Part shown: piece after piece, positions 1 to 7,948 of the stretch | Position numbering within the stretch: the first letter of the stretch is position 1 | How the letters are laid out: the number at the start of each line of letters is the position of its first letter | Assembly (NCBI GenBank): GCA_009996615.1 | Contig: JAACZU010000008.1 | Location: 1 to 64,000 of the forward strand | DNA from: Rhodanobacteraceae bacterium | GTDB taxonomy: Bacteria > Pseudomonadota > Gammaproteobacteria > Xanthomonadales > Rhodanobacteraceae | DNA: 64,000 bases | Reading direction: 5' to 3' | Notes under the pieces: model-generated | Told to the model about the DNA's origin: nothing | Seen by the model: the letters and a program-made list of their open reading frames with translations, nothing else | Database searches by the model: none | Made by a program: the position numbers and the translations under genes

Positions 1-27
1 CCCTGGCACGGGGGGCAGTGTCGCCGA

Positions 28-441
28 ATGCGTAGCATCGACGGGGAATTTTCACAGCCTCTCAGGGTGTCCGAGGTGCTGGCGGTCCTGAGCGAGATGC
101 CGACCGGCGCGGCGGCGAGTTCCAGAGGCAGGAGCGAGCCGCACGGCGTCGAGTGGCGTTTCCGGCTGCGCGCCTGGCCGCTGGAATTCGACCAGTGGCC
201 GCGCGAGTGGTGCCGGATCCTGGCCGACATCACGCGACAGGCGCGCCCTCTCGCGGAGATCGCTTCGCGCGTGGACCTCGCACCGTCGGAGGTGGAGCGC
301 TGCATCGTCCAGCTGACGCGCCTGGACCTGCTCGACCGGCTGGCCGAGCGGCGCACCCCGTCCGGCGTTGCAGCCGCTGCGCCGCGCGGCTGGCGCGATC
401 TAGCGACGCGCGTGGGTCAGATACTTGGATTCGCCCGATGA
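28..441 (+). CDS. Small winged-helix-like protein, first gene of the GTPase/globin operon
   Basis: 137 residues, family not recognised. Residues 60-105 contain a WCRILADITRQ...EIASRVDLAPSEVERCIVQLTRLDLLDRL stretch that reads like a winged-helix fold (helix, turn, recognition helix, wing), so a DNA- or protein-binding role is possible. There is no signal peptide or membrane segment. Its stop overlaps the GTPase start as ATGA, so the two are translationally coupled. The start is the first ATG; the Shine-Dalgarno (GGGGG) is far upstream, and an internal ATG at position 97 is an alternative. Function beyond operon membership is unknown. By analogy with other MglA/roadblock clusters it may be an accessory or effector of the GTPase (inference). 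Confidence 0.6.
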   Translation: MRSIDGEFSQPLRVSEVLAVLSEMPTGAAASSRGRSEPHGVEWRFRLRAWPLEFDQWPREWCRILADITRQARPLAEIASRVDLAPSEVERCIVQLTRLDLLDRLAERRTPSGVAAAAPRGWRDLATRVGQILGFAR

Positions 442-1007
442 AGCAAAGTTACAAGATGGTGTTCGTAGGCGAGCCCGGTGCCGGCAAGACGACCTGCATC
501 GCCGCCCTGAGCGACATCAAGCCAGTCACCACCGACGTGGGTTGCACCGATGAACTGGCCATGATCAAGGAGACCACCACGGTCGCGCTGGACTATGGCG
601 AGCTCGATCTGGGCGACCAGGGGCGGCTGCTGCTGTATGGACTGCCCGGACAATCGCGCTTCCGCTTCATGTTCGACGTGGTCCGCGCAGGTTTGCTCGG
701 CGTCGTCATCCTGGTCGATGCCGCGTCCAGCCACGCGCTCGACGGATTGGCGGAAACGCTGGAGACCTATGCCGACGAGTTGCGCCATCTGCCCTGCGTA
801 CTGGCGCTCAACAAGCATCCCGACCCGCCGGACACGTTCAAGCAGCAGTGCCAGGACCTGCTGCGCAAACACAAACTGGTCACGCCGATCCTGGCCGTCG
901 ACGCGCGCAAGCGCGCCGATGTCATCCGCGTGTTCGAGCTGCTGTTCGTGCTGCTCGAGTACGGCTCGGACGGCGCACCACGACAGGAAGCGCCCGCATG
1001 GCTGTGA
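438..1007 (+). CDS. MglA-like small Ras-type GTPase
   Basis: 189-residue cytoplasmic P-loop GTPase. The G1 motif GEPGAGKT lies at residues 11-18. The G3 region reads YGLPGQ (67-72) where most small GTPases have DTxGQ, so the Mg-coordinating Asp is replaced. The G4 motif is NKHPD (125-129), shifted by one residue from NKxD. Similar divergence occurs among bacterial MglA/Rag-like GTPases. The start is the ATG overlapping the upstream stop; a longer reading of the same frame would only add out-of-frame upstream coding sequence. The next gene encodes a roadblock protein, the usual regulatory partner (MglB-like) of such GTPases. Likely a nucleotide-dependent switch controlling localisation or activity of a partner; the partner is unknown. 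Confidence 0.85.
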   Translation: MKQSYKMVFVGEPGAGKTTCIAALSDIKPVTTDVGCTDELAMIKETTTVALDYGELDLGDQGRLLLYGLPGQSRFRFMFDVVRAGLLGVVILVDAASSHALDGLAETLETYADELRHLPCVLALNKHPDPPDTFKQQCQDLLRKHKLVTPILAVDARKRADVIRVFELLFVLLEYGSDGAPRQEAPAWL

Positions 1008-1399
1008 AAGCACCCGATCGGGCTCGTTGCATCCAGGCGCTGGATGACCTGGTCAAACGCTGCGATGGCGTCAACGCGGCGATGTTGGCATTGCGCGACG
1101 GGCGGCCGTACGCGGAAAGGTCGGGCGGGCGGGTCGAGCCCGGCAAATTCGCTGCGATGGCCAGTTCGCTGCTGGCGCTCGGCAGCAGCGTGCTGCGCGA
1201 ACTCAGTGCCGGCACGCTCGACCATGTGCTGGTCGAAGGTGGCGCCGGCAAGCTGGTGGTGGCGAACGTACCGGGCAGCCATGGCCTGCTGATCCTGGCC
1301 GTGCTGGCCAGCCATGACGCGCGCCTGGGGCTGGTGCTCGGCCAGGCCAAGACCTGCGCGCTCGAGGTCGCGGCGGCCTTTCCGCCCAACGGAGAATGA
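998..1399 (+). CDS. Roadblock/LC7-domain protein, putative GTPase regulator
   Basis: 133 residues, single roadblock/LC7 domain: an N-terminal helix (IQALDDLVKRCDGVNAAMLA), the RDGRPYAE strand, a central helix (KFAAMASSLLALGSSVLREL) and C-terminal strands ending in RLGLVLGQAKTC. In characterised systems (MglB with MglA) such proteins dimerise and act as GAP or GEF of the adjacent small GTPase. Coding overlaps the GTPase end by 10 bases and its own stop overlaps the next gene as ATGA, so the operon is tightly coupled. Product confidence is high; its specific biological output is not known. Confidence 0.85.
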   Translation: MAVKAPDRARCIQALDDLVKRCDGVNAAMLALRDGRPYAERSGGRVEPGKFAAMASSLLALGSSVLRELSAGTLDHVLVEGGAGKLVVANVPGSHGLLILAVLASHDARLGLVLGQAKTCALEVAAAFPPNGE

Positions 1400-2958
1400 C
1401 GGCCATGCCCAGCATCGAGTACCAGGGCAAGCGGTACGGCGCCGAACCGGGCGAGAGCGTACTGGAAGCGCTGCTGCGCCAGGGCGCGGTGGTGAGCCAC
1501 TCCTGCCGCAAGGGCTCGTGCCATGCCTGTGTGCTCAAGCGCGAACGCGGCGAGGTACGCCACAGCCGCGACATCGATCCGTCGCTCGCGCGCGACGGCC
1601 ACATCCTGAGCTGCGTCGCGATCCCGCAGGGCGACGTGGTGCTGGCCGCGGCGGACATGGCCCACCGCTCCATCGCCGCCGAAGTCGTTCATCGCCGCCC
1701 GTTGGCCGAGGACGTGGTCGAACTGGGCATCGCGCCGGCGCAGGACATCGACTTCCTGGCCGGACAGCACGTGCAGGTGCTGCGCGCCGACGAGCTGTCG
1801 CGCCCCTACTCGATCGCCAGCGTGCCGGGCGAGGACTACTACTTCCGCATCCAGGTGCGGCGCGTCGCCGACGGCGCGATGAGCCGCTGGCTGTGCGACG
1901 AGGTGCAGCCGGGACAGAAACTCGCCCTGCGCCGGCCGCTGGGCGACTGCTGCTACCGTCCGTCGATGCGCGAACGGCCGCTGCTGCTGCTCGCCACCGG
2001 CACCGGCGTCGGTGCGCTGGCGGCGCTGGCGCGACAGGCACTGGGCGATGGCCACGCTGCACCGGTCACGCTCTACCACGGCGCGCGCCGCATGGCGGAC
2101 CTGTACCTGCATGCCGAGCTGCACGAACTGCAGCGGCGCCATCCGCATTTCCGCTACGTACCCTGCCTCACGCGCGAAGCCGCGCCCGCGGGCGTGCGCG
2201 CCGGCCGCGTCACCGAGGCCGCGCTCGCCGATCATCCCGACCTGCAGCCGTTCGAGGTATTCCTCTGCGGCCTGCCGGCGATGGTGCAGGAAGCGCGCTA
2301 TCGCGCGATTCTTGCCGGTGCCCAGCGGGCGCGCATCCATGCCGATCCGTTCGAGTTCGCGCATCCGCCGGCGCCGCGCGATGCGGAAAAGATCGCCGCG
2401 ATCGCCGCCGATCCCGCGCTGTGGGCGGCGCTCGAGCAGGGCCCCGGCCTGAGCCGCATCCTCGCCACGTTCTATGACCGCGTCTACGAGGACGCGCGGC
2501 TGTCGCCGTTCTTCCAGGGCGTGGCCAAACCCTTTGTGATCCAGAAGCAGTACGAGTTCCTGGCCAAGCTGTTCTCGGGCGAGACCGGCTATTTCGGCCT
2601 GAACCCGTACAACGCGCACCACTGGATGGTGATCTCGGACGAGCTGTTCGACTATCGCGAGGCGTTGTTCGAAACGGTGCTGCACGAATACGGCCTCGAT
2701 CGGCCGCTGATCCGCCGCTGGATGGCGCTGCAGGAATTGTTCCGCGCCGAGATCGTGAAACCGGCCGCGCGTGGCATCATCTCGGAAGGCACGGAACACC
2801 CGCTGCGCACGCACGTGGTCGAGTGCCTCGACATCGAGGCCGTCTGCGATGGCTGCGGCCAGGCCATTCCGGCACGGGCCCCCAGCCGCTACCACTACCG
2901 CGTCGGCCACCTGCATTGTGCGGACTGCGCCGGCATCGAGCTGAGCGCAAGGGCCTGA
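1396..2958 (+). CDS. Four-domain ferredoxin reductase-truncated haemoglobin fusion with C-terminal Cys4 motif
   Basis: 520 residues. Residues 1-85 form a plant-type [2Fe-2S] ferredoxin with Cys37, Cys42, Cys45 and Cys73 (CX4CX2CX27C). Residues 90-320 form a ferredoxin-NADP-reductase-like module with the FAD motif RPYSIAS (136-142) and a nucleotide-binding loop ATGTGVG (200-206). Residues 333-460 match a truncated haemoglobin (FYDRVYEDARLSPFF; proximal His candidates 408/409 in YNAHHWMVIS). Residues 484-511 hold CX2C-X20-CX2C, a probable zinc-ribbon or rubredoxin-like knuckle. The order suggests NAD(P)H to FAD to Fe-S to haem electron flow, functionally analogous to flavohaemoglobin (NO or O2 chemistry, inferred). 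The start overlaps the upstream stop (ATGA); a second ATG three codons in is possible. An unusual fusion. Confidence 0.85.
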   Translation: MTAMPSIEYQGKRYGAEPGESVLEALLRQGAVVSHSCRKGSCHACVLKRERGEVRHSRDIDPSLARDGHILSCVAIPQGDVVLAAADMAHRSIAAEVVHRRPLAEDVVELGIAPAQDIDFLAGQHVQVLRADELSRPYSIASVPGEDYYFRIQVRRVADGAMSRWLCDEVQPGQKLALRRPLGDCCYRPSMRERPLLLLATGTGVGALAALARQALGDGHAAPVTLYHGARRMADLYLHAELHELQRRHPHFRYVPCLTREAAPAGVRAGRVTEAALADHPDLQPFEVFLCGLPAMVQEARYRAILAGAQRARIHADPFEFAHPPAPRDAEKIAAIAADPALWAALEQGPGLSRILATFYDRVYEDARLSPFFQGVAKPFVIQKQYEFLAKLFSGETGYFGLNPYNAHHWMVISDELFDYREALFETVLHEYGLDRPLIRRWMALQELFRAEIVKPAARGIISEGTEHPLRTHVVECLDIEAVCDGCGQAIPARAPSRYHYRVGHLHCADCAGIELSARA

Positions 2959-2962
2959 CGTC

Positions 2963-3625
2963 ATGCCGAACACGATCACTCCCAGCCACCCCGCGGATCG
3001 GCCGGCGACGACGGCGCGCGCCGCGCGCGTCGTGCTCGGCCATCCCGGCGCGCTGGTTCGGCTGGGCTTCGCCGAACTGATCTCGCGCGTGGCGGACGCG
3101 CAGCTGTGCGCGTCCGCGGAGACGATCGAGCAGACCATCGCCGCGGTGAACCGCCATCGGCCGGATGTGCTCGTGCTGGCCGCCGATTTCCGCGAGGTGG
3201 TCGCGAAGATGCGCCATGCGCCGCGCGTGCTGCTGCTTTCGCCGCACCACCATGCCGGCAAGGGCGGCGCCTGCGCACGCACCTGCGCGTTCTCGAGCGA
3301 GCAGGACTCGACCGAGGCGCTGGTCGATACGCTGCAGCGCGTGATCGCCTGCAGCGAGGCAGGCGTCGGAACGGCCGCGTGCGCGCGCTGCCCGCTCAAG
3401 CTGAGCTTCGCGCCGGCCGAGCTGCCGCTGTCGCGGCGCGAGCGCGAGGTGTTCGAGCAGATCGCCAGCGGCCGCCCGACCAGCCGCATCGCCGCGCAGC
3501 TCGGCATCAGCGTCAAGACGGTCGAAACCTATCGCGGCAACATCAAGAACAAGCTGGGCCTGCCGAGCCCGACCGCGCTGACCGAAGCGGCGCTGCTGTG
3601 GCGGCGCGGCATGCGCCTGCCATAG
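2963..3625 (+). CDS. LuxR/NarL-type regulator with degenerate, cysteine-rich receiver
   Basis: 220 residues. The C-terminal NarL/LuxR helix-turn-helix (about 155-215; LSRREREVFEQIASGRPTSRIAAQLGIS, then VKTVETYRGNIKNKLGL) is canonical. The N-terminal part (21-125) has the outline of a response-regulator receiver (RPDVLVLAADF at 66-76), but no Asp sits at the phosphoacceptor position. Six cysteines occur (49, 104, 108, 130, 140, 143), five of them clustered between the receiver-like core and the HTH in CX3C and CX2C spacing. A metal, Fe-S or redox/NO-sensing linker is plausible (inference). The gene starts four bases after the haem fusion stop, so it probably regulates this operon or related respiratory genes. 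Confidence 0.85.
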   Translation: MPNTITPSHPADRPATTARAARVVLGHPGALVRLGFAELISRVADAQLCASAETIEQTIAAVNRHRPDVLVLAADFREVVAKMRHAPRVLLLSPHHHAGKGGACARTCAFSSEQDSTEALVDTLQRVIACSEAGVGTAACARCPLKLSFAPAELPLSRREREVFEQIASGRPTSRIAAQLGISVKTVETYRGNIKNKLGLPSPTALTEAALLWRRGMRLP

Positions 3626-3649
3626 ACGGCGGGACGTTTGGCGTGGAAC

Positions 3650-3720
3650 GCGGGAGCGGCGCAAGCCGCGATGCCCTGCTCGTGCGCGGGCACGCGCATC
3701 GTGCCCGCCGGCGCTCCCGC
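3650..3720. repeat. REP-like palindrome between convergent genes
   Basis: GCGGGAGCG near the left end is mirrored by CGCTCCCGC at the right end, and GCGGCGCAAGCCGC inside the left arm forms its own hairpin. It lies between the LuxR regulator and the convergent TonB-type lipoprotein, so it may act as a bidirectional transcription terminator. Structure is seen; function is inferred. Confidence 0.5.
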
Positions 3721-3733
3721 AAGCGCGCGATGC

Positions 3734-4192
3734 CTATCGTCCCCGCTCGCGCCGGTCGGCCGGCGACGGCGGCACGTTGAAATTGCGCAGGATCGTGAAG
3801 TCGAACGCGACCGACAGCGGTGAGGCCACCGCCACGCCATCCTTGCGCGCCGGCTCGAAGCGCCAGCCCTTCACCGCGATCGCAAGGTGGCGGCCGAACA
3901 CTTCGCGGTCGGCCGCGACGACATGGATGTCGCGCGTGGTGCCGTCCGCGGCGACCGTGAAGGCGACCTCGGCGCTGCTGGTCTTGCCGGTCAGCAGCTG
4001 GCCGATCGGATAGACCGGCGACTTGCCGCTGACCAGCCGCGCCGGCGTGTCCCACTCCACCGACGCCGGCCCGACGATCGAACCCGGCTCCATCCAGCGG
4101 TTGGCGCGGTGGCCCGTTTCGTGCGTGCCGGCGCAGCCGGCGAGCAGGCCCGCCAGCCCCATCGCGATGGTCCGTCGTAGCAGTCGATGCAT
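3734..4192 (-). CDS. TonB C-terminal-like lipoprotein
   Basis: 152 residues. The signal peptide ends in a lipobox (LAGLLAGC), predicting an outer- or inner-membrane lipoprotein. Residues 55-140 match a TonB_C-type domain: PVYPIGQLLTGKTSSAEVAFTVAADGTTRDIHVVAADREVFGR, then AVKGWRFEPARKDG, the classic beta-alpha-beta energy-transducing or peptidoglycan-associated fold. It lacks the N-terminal transmembrane helix and proline-rich spacer of TonB itself. The start has a strong GGAGGAG Shine-Dalgarno. It lies 34 bases downstream of the S9 peptidase gene and is probably co-transcribed with it. Confidence 0.8.
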   Translation of the reverse strand: MHRLLRRTIAMGLAGLLAGCAGTHETGHRANRWMEPGSIVGPASVEWDTPARLVSGKSPVYPIGQLLTGKTSSAEVAFTVAADGTTRDIHVVAADREVFGRHLAIAVKGWRFEPARKDGVAVASPLSVAFDFTILRNFNVPPSPADRRERGR

Positions 4193-4226
4193 CGTGTACT
4201 CCTCCGTTGCAGGTTCTTGCGGCCGC

Positions 4227-6704
4227 TCATGGCGACGCGGGCGTGTCCAGGTGTTCGCGCAGGAAGCCGGCGATGCCGGACCACGCGGCCTCGATGTGGT
4301 CGATGTCCTCGATGCCGTGGCCTTCGTCCTCGAAGGTCAGCATCACCGGCGGGCGGCCGGCGAGGTTGAGCATGCGCACGAGGCGGCGCGCGTGCTCGTA
4401 GTCCACGCGCGTGTCTTCCTCGCCATGCACGAGCATGACCGGCGCCTTGAGTTCGCGGTAGCGGTACAGCGGGGAGGAGGCCTGCATCGCCTCCAGTTGC
4501 GTGCGCGGGTCGCCGATGACGCGTTCGAGCTGCTCGCGACCCTTGACCGAATGACCGGCGTCGCTGGCGGTGAAGAACAGCACGCGGTCGCTGACGCCGG
4601 CGATCGACACCGCGCAGCGCACGCGCTCGGGCCAGCGGATCGCCGCGACCAGCGCCGAATAGCCGCCGTAGCTTGCGCCGACGACGCACAGGCGCTGCGG
4701 GTCGAGCGGATGGCGGGCGAGCGCGTCGCGGATCGCAATGTCGATGTCGTCCTCGATCAGCGTGCCCCAGCTGCGGAAGCCGGCCTCGCGGAACGCCTTG
4801 CCGTAGCCGTCCGAGCCGCGGAAATTGACCTGCAGCACCGCGTAGCCGAGCGAGGCGAGGAACTGCACCTGCGGGTTGAAATGCCGGCGGTCGCTGACGC
4901 CGACCGGACCGCCGTGCGGCATCACCACCAGCGGCCGCCTGCCCTCGCCCGGCGGCAGGGTCAGGTAGGCCTCGACCGGCAGGCCGTCGCCACCCTTGAC
5001 CGAGAACGGCTCGCTGGCGACGAAACGCTTGCCCTCCAGCCACGGCCGCGCGTCGTCGAGCAGCGACGCCTCGTTCCTCGTCGCGTCGAGGTGGTAGAGC
5101 TTGCCGGGCTGGTCGCTGCCATCGACCCACAGCACGAGCTGCTGGCCGTCGCGGCTGCGGTCGATCACGGCGACGGTGCGGTTGGCGAACGTGTTGCGCA
5201 GCATGCCCGCCAGCTTCTGGTCGCGCTGGTCGAAGTACTCGCTGACGAGGCGGCCGCCCTCGTAGTAGGCGGCGCCGATCGGCCGGCGGCGATCGTCCAT
5301 GATCGGCCCGACGAGATCGACGCCGGGCTTGCTGAACAGCGTGGCGGTGACGCGCCGCTGCGCCGGGTCGAACACGACGAGGTCGCGCTGCGCGCGGCCC
5401 TCATCGGTCAGGCCGTAGACCAGGTCGCCGTCCCACGACAGCGCGCGCGGCTCGAAGCCGTCTTCGGCCTGCAGGCGCAGCACCTCGGTGAACGTGGTGC
5501 CGGTGCCGTGCAGCAGCACGTAGTCGTCGTCGCGCCGGGCCAGCGCCGCGCGCAGGCGGCCGGCGCCGTCGGTGAACCAGGCGACATCGTCCGCCACGCC
5601 CTTGTTGAGCGGCTTGCGTCCGGTGTTGAAGCCGTCCAGCGCGCGCTGGCTGGAGATGTCGATCTCGTGCACCAGCAACTGGTCCTTGTGGCCGTGGCTG
5701 GCGAACAGGATGTGGTCCGGATCGTGCGGCAGCGGGTCGAGCACGCGCCCAGCGTGGCGCAGCTTGAGGATCTCGAAGCCGTGCTGGCCGCCGGCGAGGT
5801 CACGGATGCGGATGATCGTGATCGTTTGCGCGTCGCGCCCGGCACCGGTGCCGACCAGCAGCGTGCGATCGCCCGACCAGGTCATCGACACGTACGGGAA
5901 CGGCGTCTGCGCCAGCCGCACCGAGGTGCCGGCCTTGAGGTCGATCAGGTCGATGCCCCACTCGTCCTTGTCGCGCACGCGCTCGGCGAGCAGGTCGCCG
6001 GCGCCATTGAGGCTGACGTCGCCGATGCGCTCGTCGCGCCACAGCTCGCGGATCGCCAGCGGCAGCGTTCCGGGCGCCGGCGGCTTGCGCACCGTGTCGA
6101 GTTCGGCGACCGCGCGCGGTGCACCGGCGGCGCGCGCGGCGCGGTAGAACGCCGGAAACGGATCCGGGTAATGGCCGGAGTAGCTGAACGAGTACTGCCG
6201 CGCGACCGCCGGATGCTGCGCCTCGAGCCAGTCCATCGCCCGCAGGCCGCGGTTGGAGACCTGCACGCGCGCGCGGAACCAGCCCTGCGGCCGGAACACG
6301 AGATCGCCGCCGTAGGTGATCACGCCGGGCCGCACCTCGAAGTGGTACTCCGGATCGTCCTTCAGCCCGTAGCGGACCGAATTGAATGCGCGGATCTGGT
6401 CCCACGCGTACTGCCCGGCCGGCACGACATAGAGCCGCGCGCTGTGGCCGGCCTTGAGATTGGCCAGCACGCCGCTGCTGAACAGCCGGCCTTCCTTCTT
6501 GACGCTGACCGCGTTCAGGTCGACGTTCGAATCGACCGCGACCAACAGCAGCCCTTCTTCCGCCCCCAGCGTCGGCGTCTCGCCCGGATCGACCACGCGC
6601 ACGCGCGCGCCGGCTTCGATCGACAGCAGCAGCAAGGCCGCCGCCAGCACCGCGCAAATCCTTCCGCACCCGCGGTGCGACGCACCCGGCAGGTTCCTGT
6701 GCAT
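4227..6704 (-). CDS. Secreted S9-family prolyl oligopeptidase-like peptidase
   Basis: 825 residues. An N-terminal signal peptide (hydrophobic stretch through IEAGARV) precedes a region of beta-propeller type, followed by a C-terminal alpha/beta hydrolase. The catalytic triad can be placed: Ser678 in GASYGGYSAL, Asp764 in HGEEDTRVD, His796 in DEGHGIED. This is the acylaminoacyl-peptidase/dipeptidyl-peptidase arrangement, so periplasmic peptide hydrolysis is expected. The chosen ATG has GGGGAG seven bases upstream and directly precedes the signal peptide; upstream in-frame codons encode no signal peptide. Probably transcribed together with the TonB-like lipoprotein downstream. Confidence 0.88.
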   Translation of the reverse strand: MHRNLPGASHRGCGRICAVLAAALLLLSIEAGARVRVVDPGETPTLGAEEGLLLVAVDSNVDLNAVSVKKEGRLFSSGVLANLKAGHSARLYVVPAGQYAWDQIRAFNSVRYGLKDDPEYHFEVRPGVITYGGDLVFRPQGWFRARVQVSNRGLRAMDWLEAQHPAVARQYSFSYSGHYPDPFPAFYRAARAAGAPRAVAELDTVRKPPAPGTLPLAIRELWRDERIGDVSLNGAGDLLAERVRDKDEWGIDLIDLKAGTSVRLAQTPFPYVSMTWSGDRTLLVGTGAGRDAQTITIIRIRDLAGGQHGFEILKLRHAGRVLDPLPHDPDHILFASHGHKDQLLVHEIDISSQRALDGFNTGRKPLNKGVADDVAWFTDGAGRLRAALARRDDDYVLLHGTGTTFTEVLRLQAEDGFEPRALSWDGDLVYGLTDEGRAQRDLVVFDPAQRRVTATLFSKPGVDLVGPIMDDRRRPIGAAYYEGGRLVSEYFDQRDQKLAGMLRNTFANRTVAVIDRSRDGQQLVLWVDGSDQPGKLYHLDATRNEASLLDDARPWLEGKRFVASEPFSVKGGDGLPVEAYLTLPPGEGRRPLVVMPHGGPVGVSDRRHFNPQVQFLASLGYAVLQVNFRGSDGYGKAFREAGFRSWGTLIEDDIDIAIRDALARHPLDPQRLCVVGASYGGYSALVAAIRWPERVRCAVSIAGVSDRVLFFTASDAGHSVKGREQLERVIGDPRTQLEAMQASSPLYRYRELKAPVMLVHGEEDTRVDYEHARRLVRMLNLAGRPPVMLTFEDEGHGIEDIDHIEAAWSGIAGFLREHLDTPASP

Positions 6705-6795
6705 GTCCCGCTCCCCGCACCGCGACGGTGTTCGCGGCGCCCCGCGGGCGAGCATAACCCGATGCCGGAACGGCGTGGCGTGACGCGCGGCACTC

Positions 6796-7533
6796 TCACG
6801 CGCCGGCGGCGAGCGGCTCCAGCTTTGCATCGAGCGCGACGCGCTCGTCGAACACGAAGCAGCGGCCCTCGTAGCCGTAGCCGCCGACCTGCTCGAAGTA
6901 GCCAAGGATGCCGCCGTCGAGCTGCAGCACGTTGTCCATGCCGTCGGCACGCAGCCACAGCGCCGCCTTCTCGCAGCGGATGCCGCCGGTGCAGAAGCTG
7001 ACCACCGTCGCGTCGGCGAGCGCCTCGCGGTGCGGCGCGAGCGCCTCGGGCAGTTCGGTGAACTTGTCGATCGGCAGCGTCAGTGCATCGGCGAAGCTGC
7101 CGTGCGCGATCTCCTCGCGGTTGCGCGTGTCGAGCAGCACCAGGCGGCGGCCGTCATCGTCGCAGCCCTGCGCGATCCAGCGGGAGAGGTCAGCCGGCGC
7201 CACCGCCGGCGCGCGGCCTTCGAGCGGCGAGCAGTCGTCGCGGCGAAAACTGATGATCTCCGGCTTGACCTTGACCTTCAGGCGCGCGAACGGCGGCGTG
7301 GTGCTGCGGCTGAACTTGACCGTGATCGCGGCGAAGCGCGCATCGGCGCGCAGCGCGTCGAGGAAGGCGTGGATCGCCGCGTCGGCGCCGGCGAGGAACA
7401 CGTTGATGCCCTCCTCCGCGACCAGCACGGTGCCGCGCAGCGCGCCCGCTTCGGCCCATTCGCGCACGCGTGCGGCGAGCTGCGGCGGATCGGCGACGGC
7501 CGCGAAATGATAGGCAGCAATATTCAGGATCAT
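6796..7533 (-). CDS. trhO: tRNA uridine(34) hydroxylase TrhO (YceA-type rhodanese)
   Basis: 245 residues. An N-terminal UPF0176 acylphosphatase-like domain (about 1-95; GTVLVAEEGINVFLAG, FARLKVKVKPEI) is followed by a rhodanese domain (about 115-215) with the active-site loop CTGGIRC (Cys181, Cys187). TrhO performs prephenate-independent, O2-dependent hydroxylation of U34 in certain tRNAs on the way to mo5U/cmo5U. Length and domain order fit the short TrhO form. It stands alone on the minus strand, 91 bases from the S9 peptidase start. Cytoplasmic. Confidence 0.92.
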   Translation of the reverse strand: MILNIAAYHFAAVADPPQLAARVREWAEAGALRGTVLVAEEGINVFLAGADAAIHAFLDALRADARFAAITVKFSRSTTPPFARLKVKVKPEIISFRRDDCSPLEGRAPAVAPADLSRWIAQGCDDDGRRLVLLDTRNREEIAHGSFADALTLPIDKFTELPEALAPHREALADATVVSFCTGGIRCEKAALWLRADGMDNVLQLDGGILGYFEQVGGYGYEGRCFVFDERVALDAKLEPLAAGA

Positions 7534-7573
7534 CGGGAATGGGTACGTGGGCGGCGGCCGGAACGGAACGGCC

Positions 7574-7948
7574 TCAGGCGCCGACGCGACGGCGCACCGT
7601 GTCGATGTCGCGTACCGGGCGCACCTCGATGCAGCCCACGCGCGTCCACGGGAAGCTCTGCGCGATGCGCACCGCCTCGTCCATGTCGGCCGCCTCGATC
7701 AGGTTGAAGCCGCCGAGCACTTCCTTGGCCTCGGCAAACGGGCCGTCGACCACGCGCGTGCGGCCATCGCGCACGCGCACCGAGCGCGCCGTCGCGGCCG
7801 CCTCGAGCTGCTGCGATTCGATCAGGCAACCCTCGGCCTGCAGTTCGTCGGCATGTCCGAGGCAACCGCGCATCATCGCGTCGAACTCGCTGGCCGGCAG
7901 CGCATCGAGCAGGGCTTCGTCGATGTAGACCAGCAGCAGGAACTTCAC
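7574..7948 (-). CDS. YCII/DGPF-domain protein (YciI family)
   Basis: 124-residue alpha-beta barrel protein of the YCII superfamily. The signature DGPF occurs in VDGPFAEAKEVLGGFNLIEA, and the N-terminus MKFLLLVYIDEALLDALPA is typical. These proteins are small cytoplasmic enzymes or binding proteins, often near ECF sigma factors; none is seen here. The start codon overlaps the stop of the upstream DUF3297 gene (ATGA), so the two are co-translated. A second DGPF paralogue lies about 15 kb away. The substrate is unknown. Confidence 0.85.
   Translation of the reverse strand: MKFLLLVYIDEALLDALPASEFDAMMRGCLGHADELQAEGCLIESQQLEAAATARSVRVRDGRTRVVDGPFAEAKEVLGGFNLIEAADMDEAVRIAQSFPWTRVGCIEVRPVRDIDTVRRRVGA

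Noticed and set aside
1-35. Possible 3' end of an upstream gene stopping at TAG near 33-35
   Set aside because: Too short to identify, and the window edge cuts it.
922-3516. Very long open minus-strand frame opposite the GTPase/globin operon
   Set aside because: It is the antisense shadow of GC-rich genes with clear domains on the plus strand; its translation is low-complexity with no domain.
4023-7001. 992-codon open plus-strand frame across the S9 peptidase
   Set aside because: Antisense shadow; the minus-strand peptidase has its full catalytic triad.
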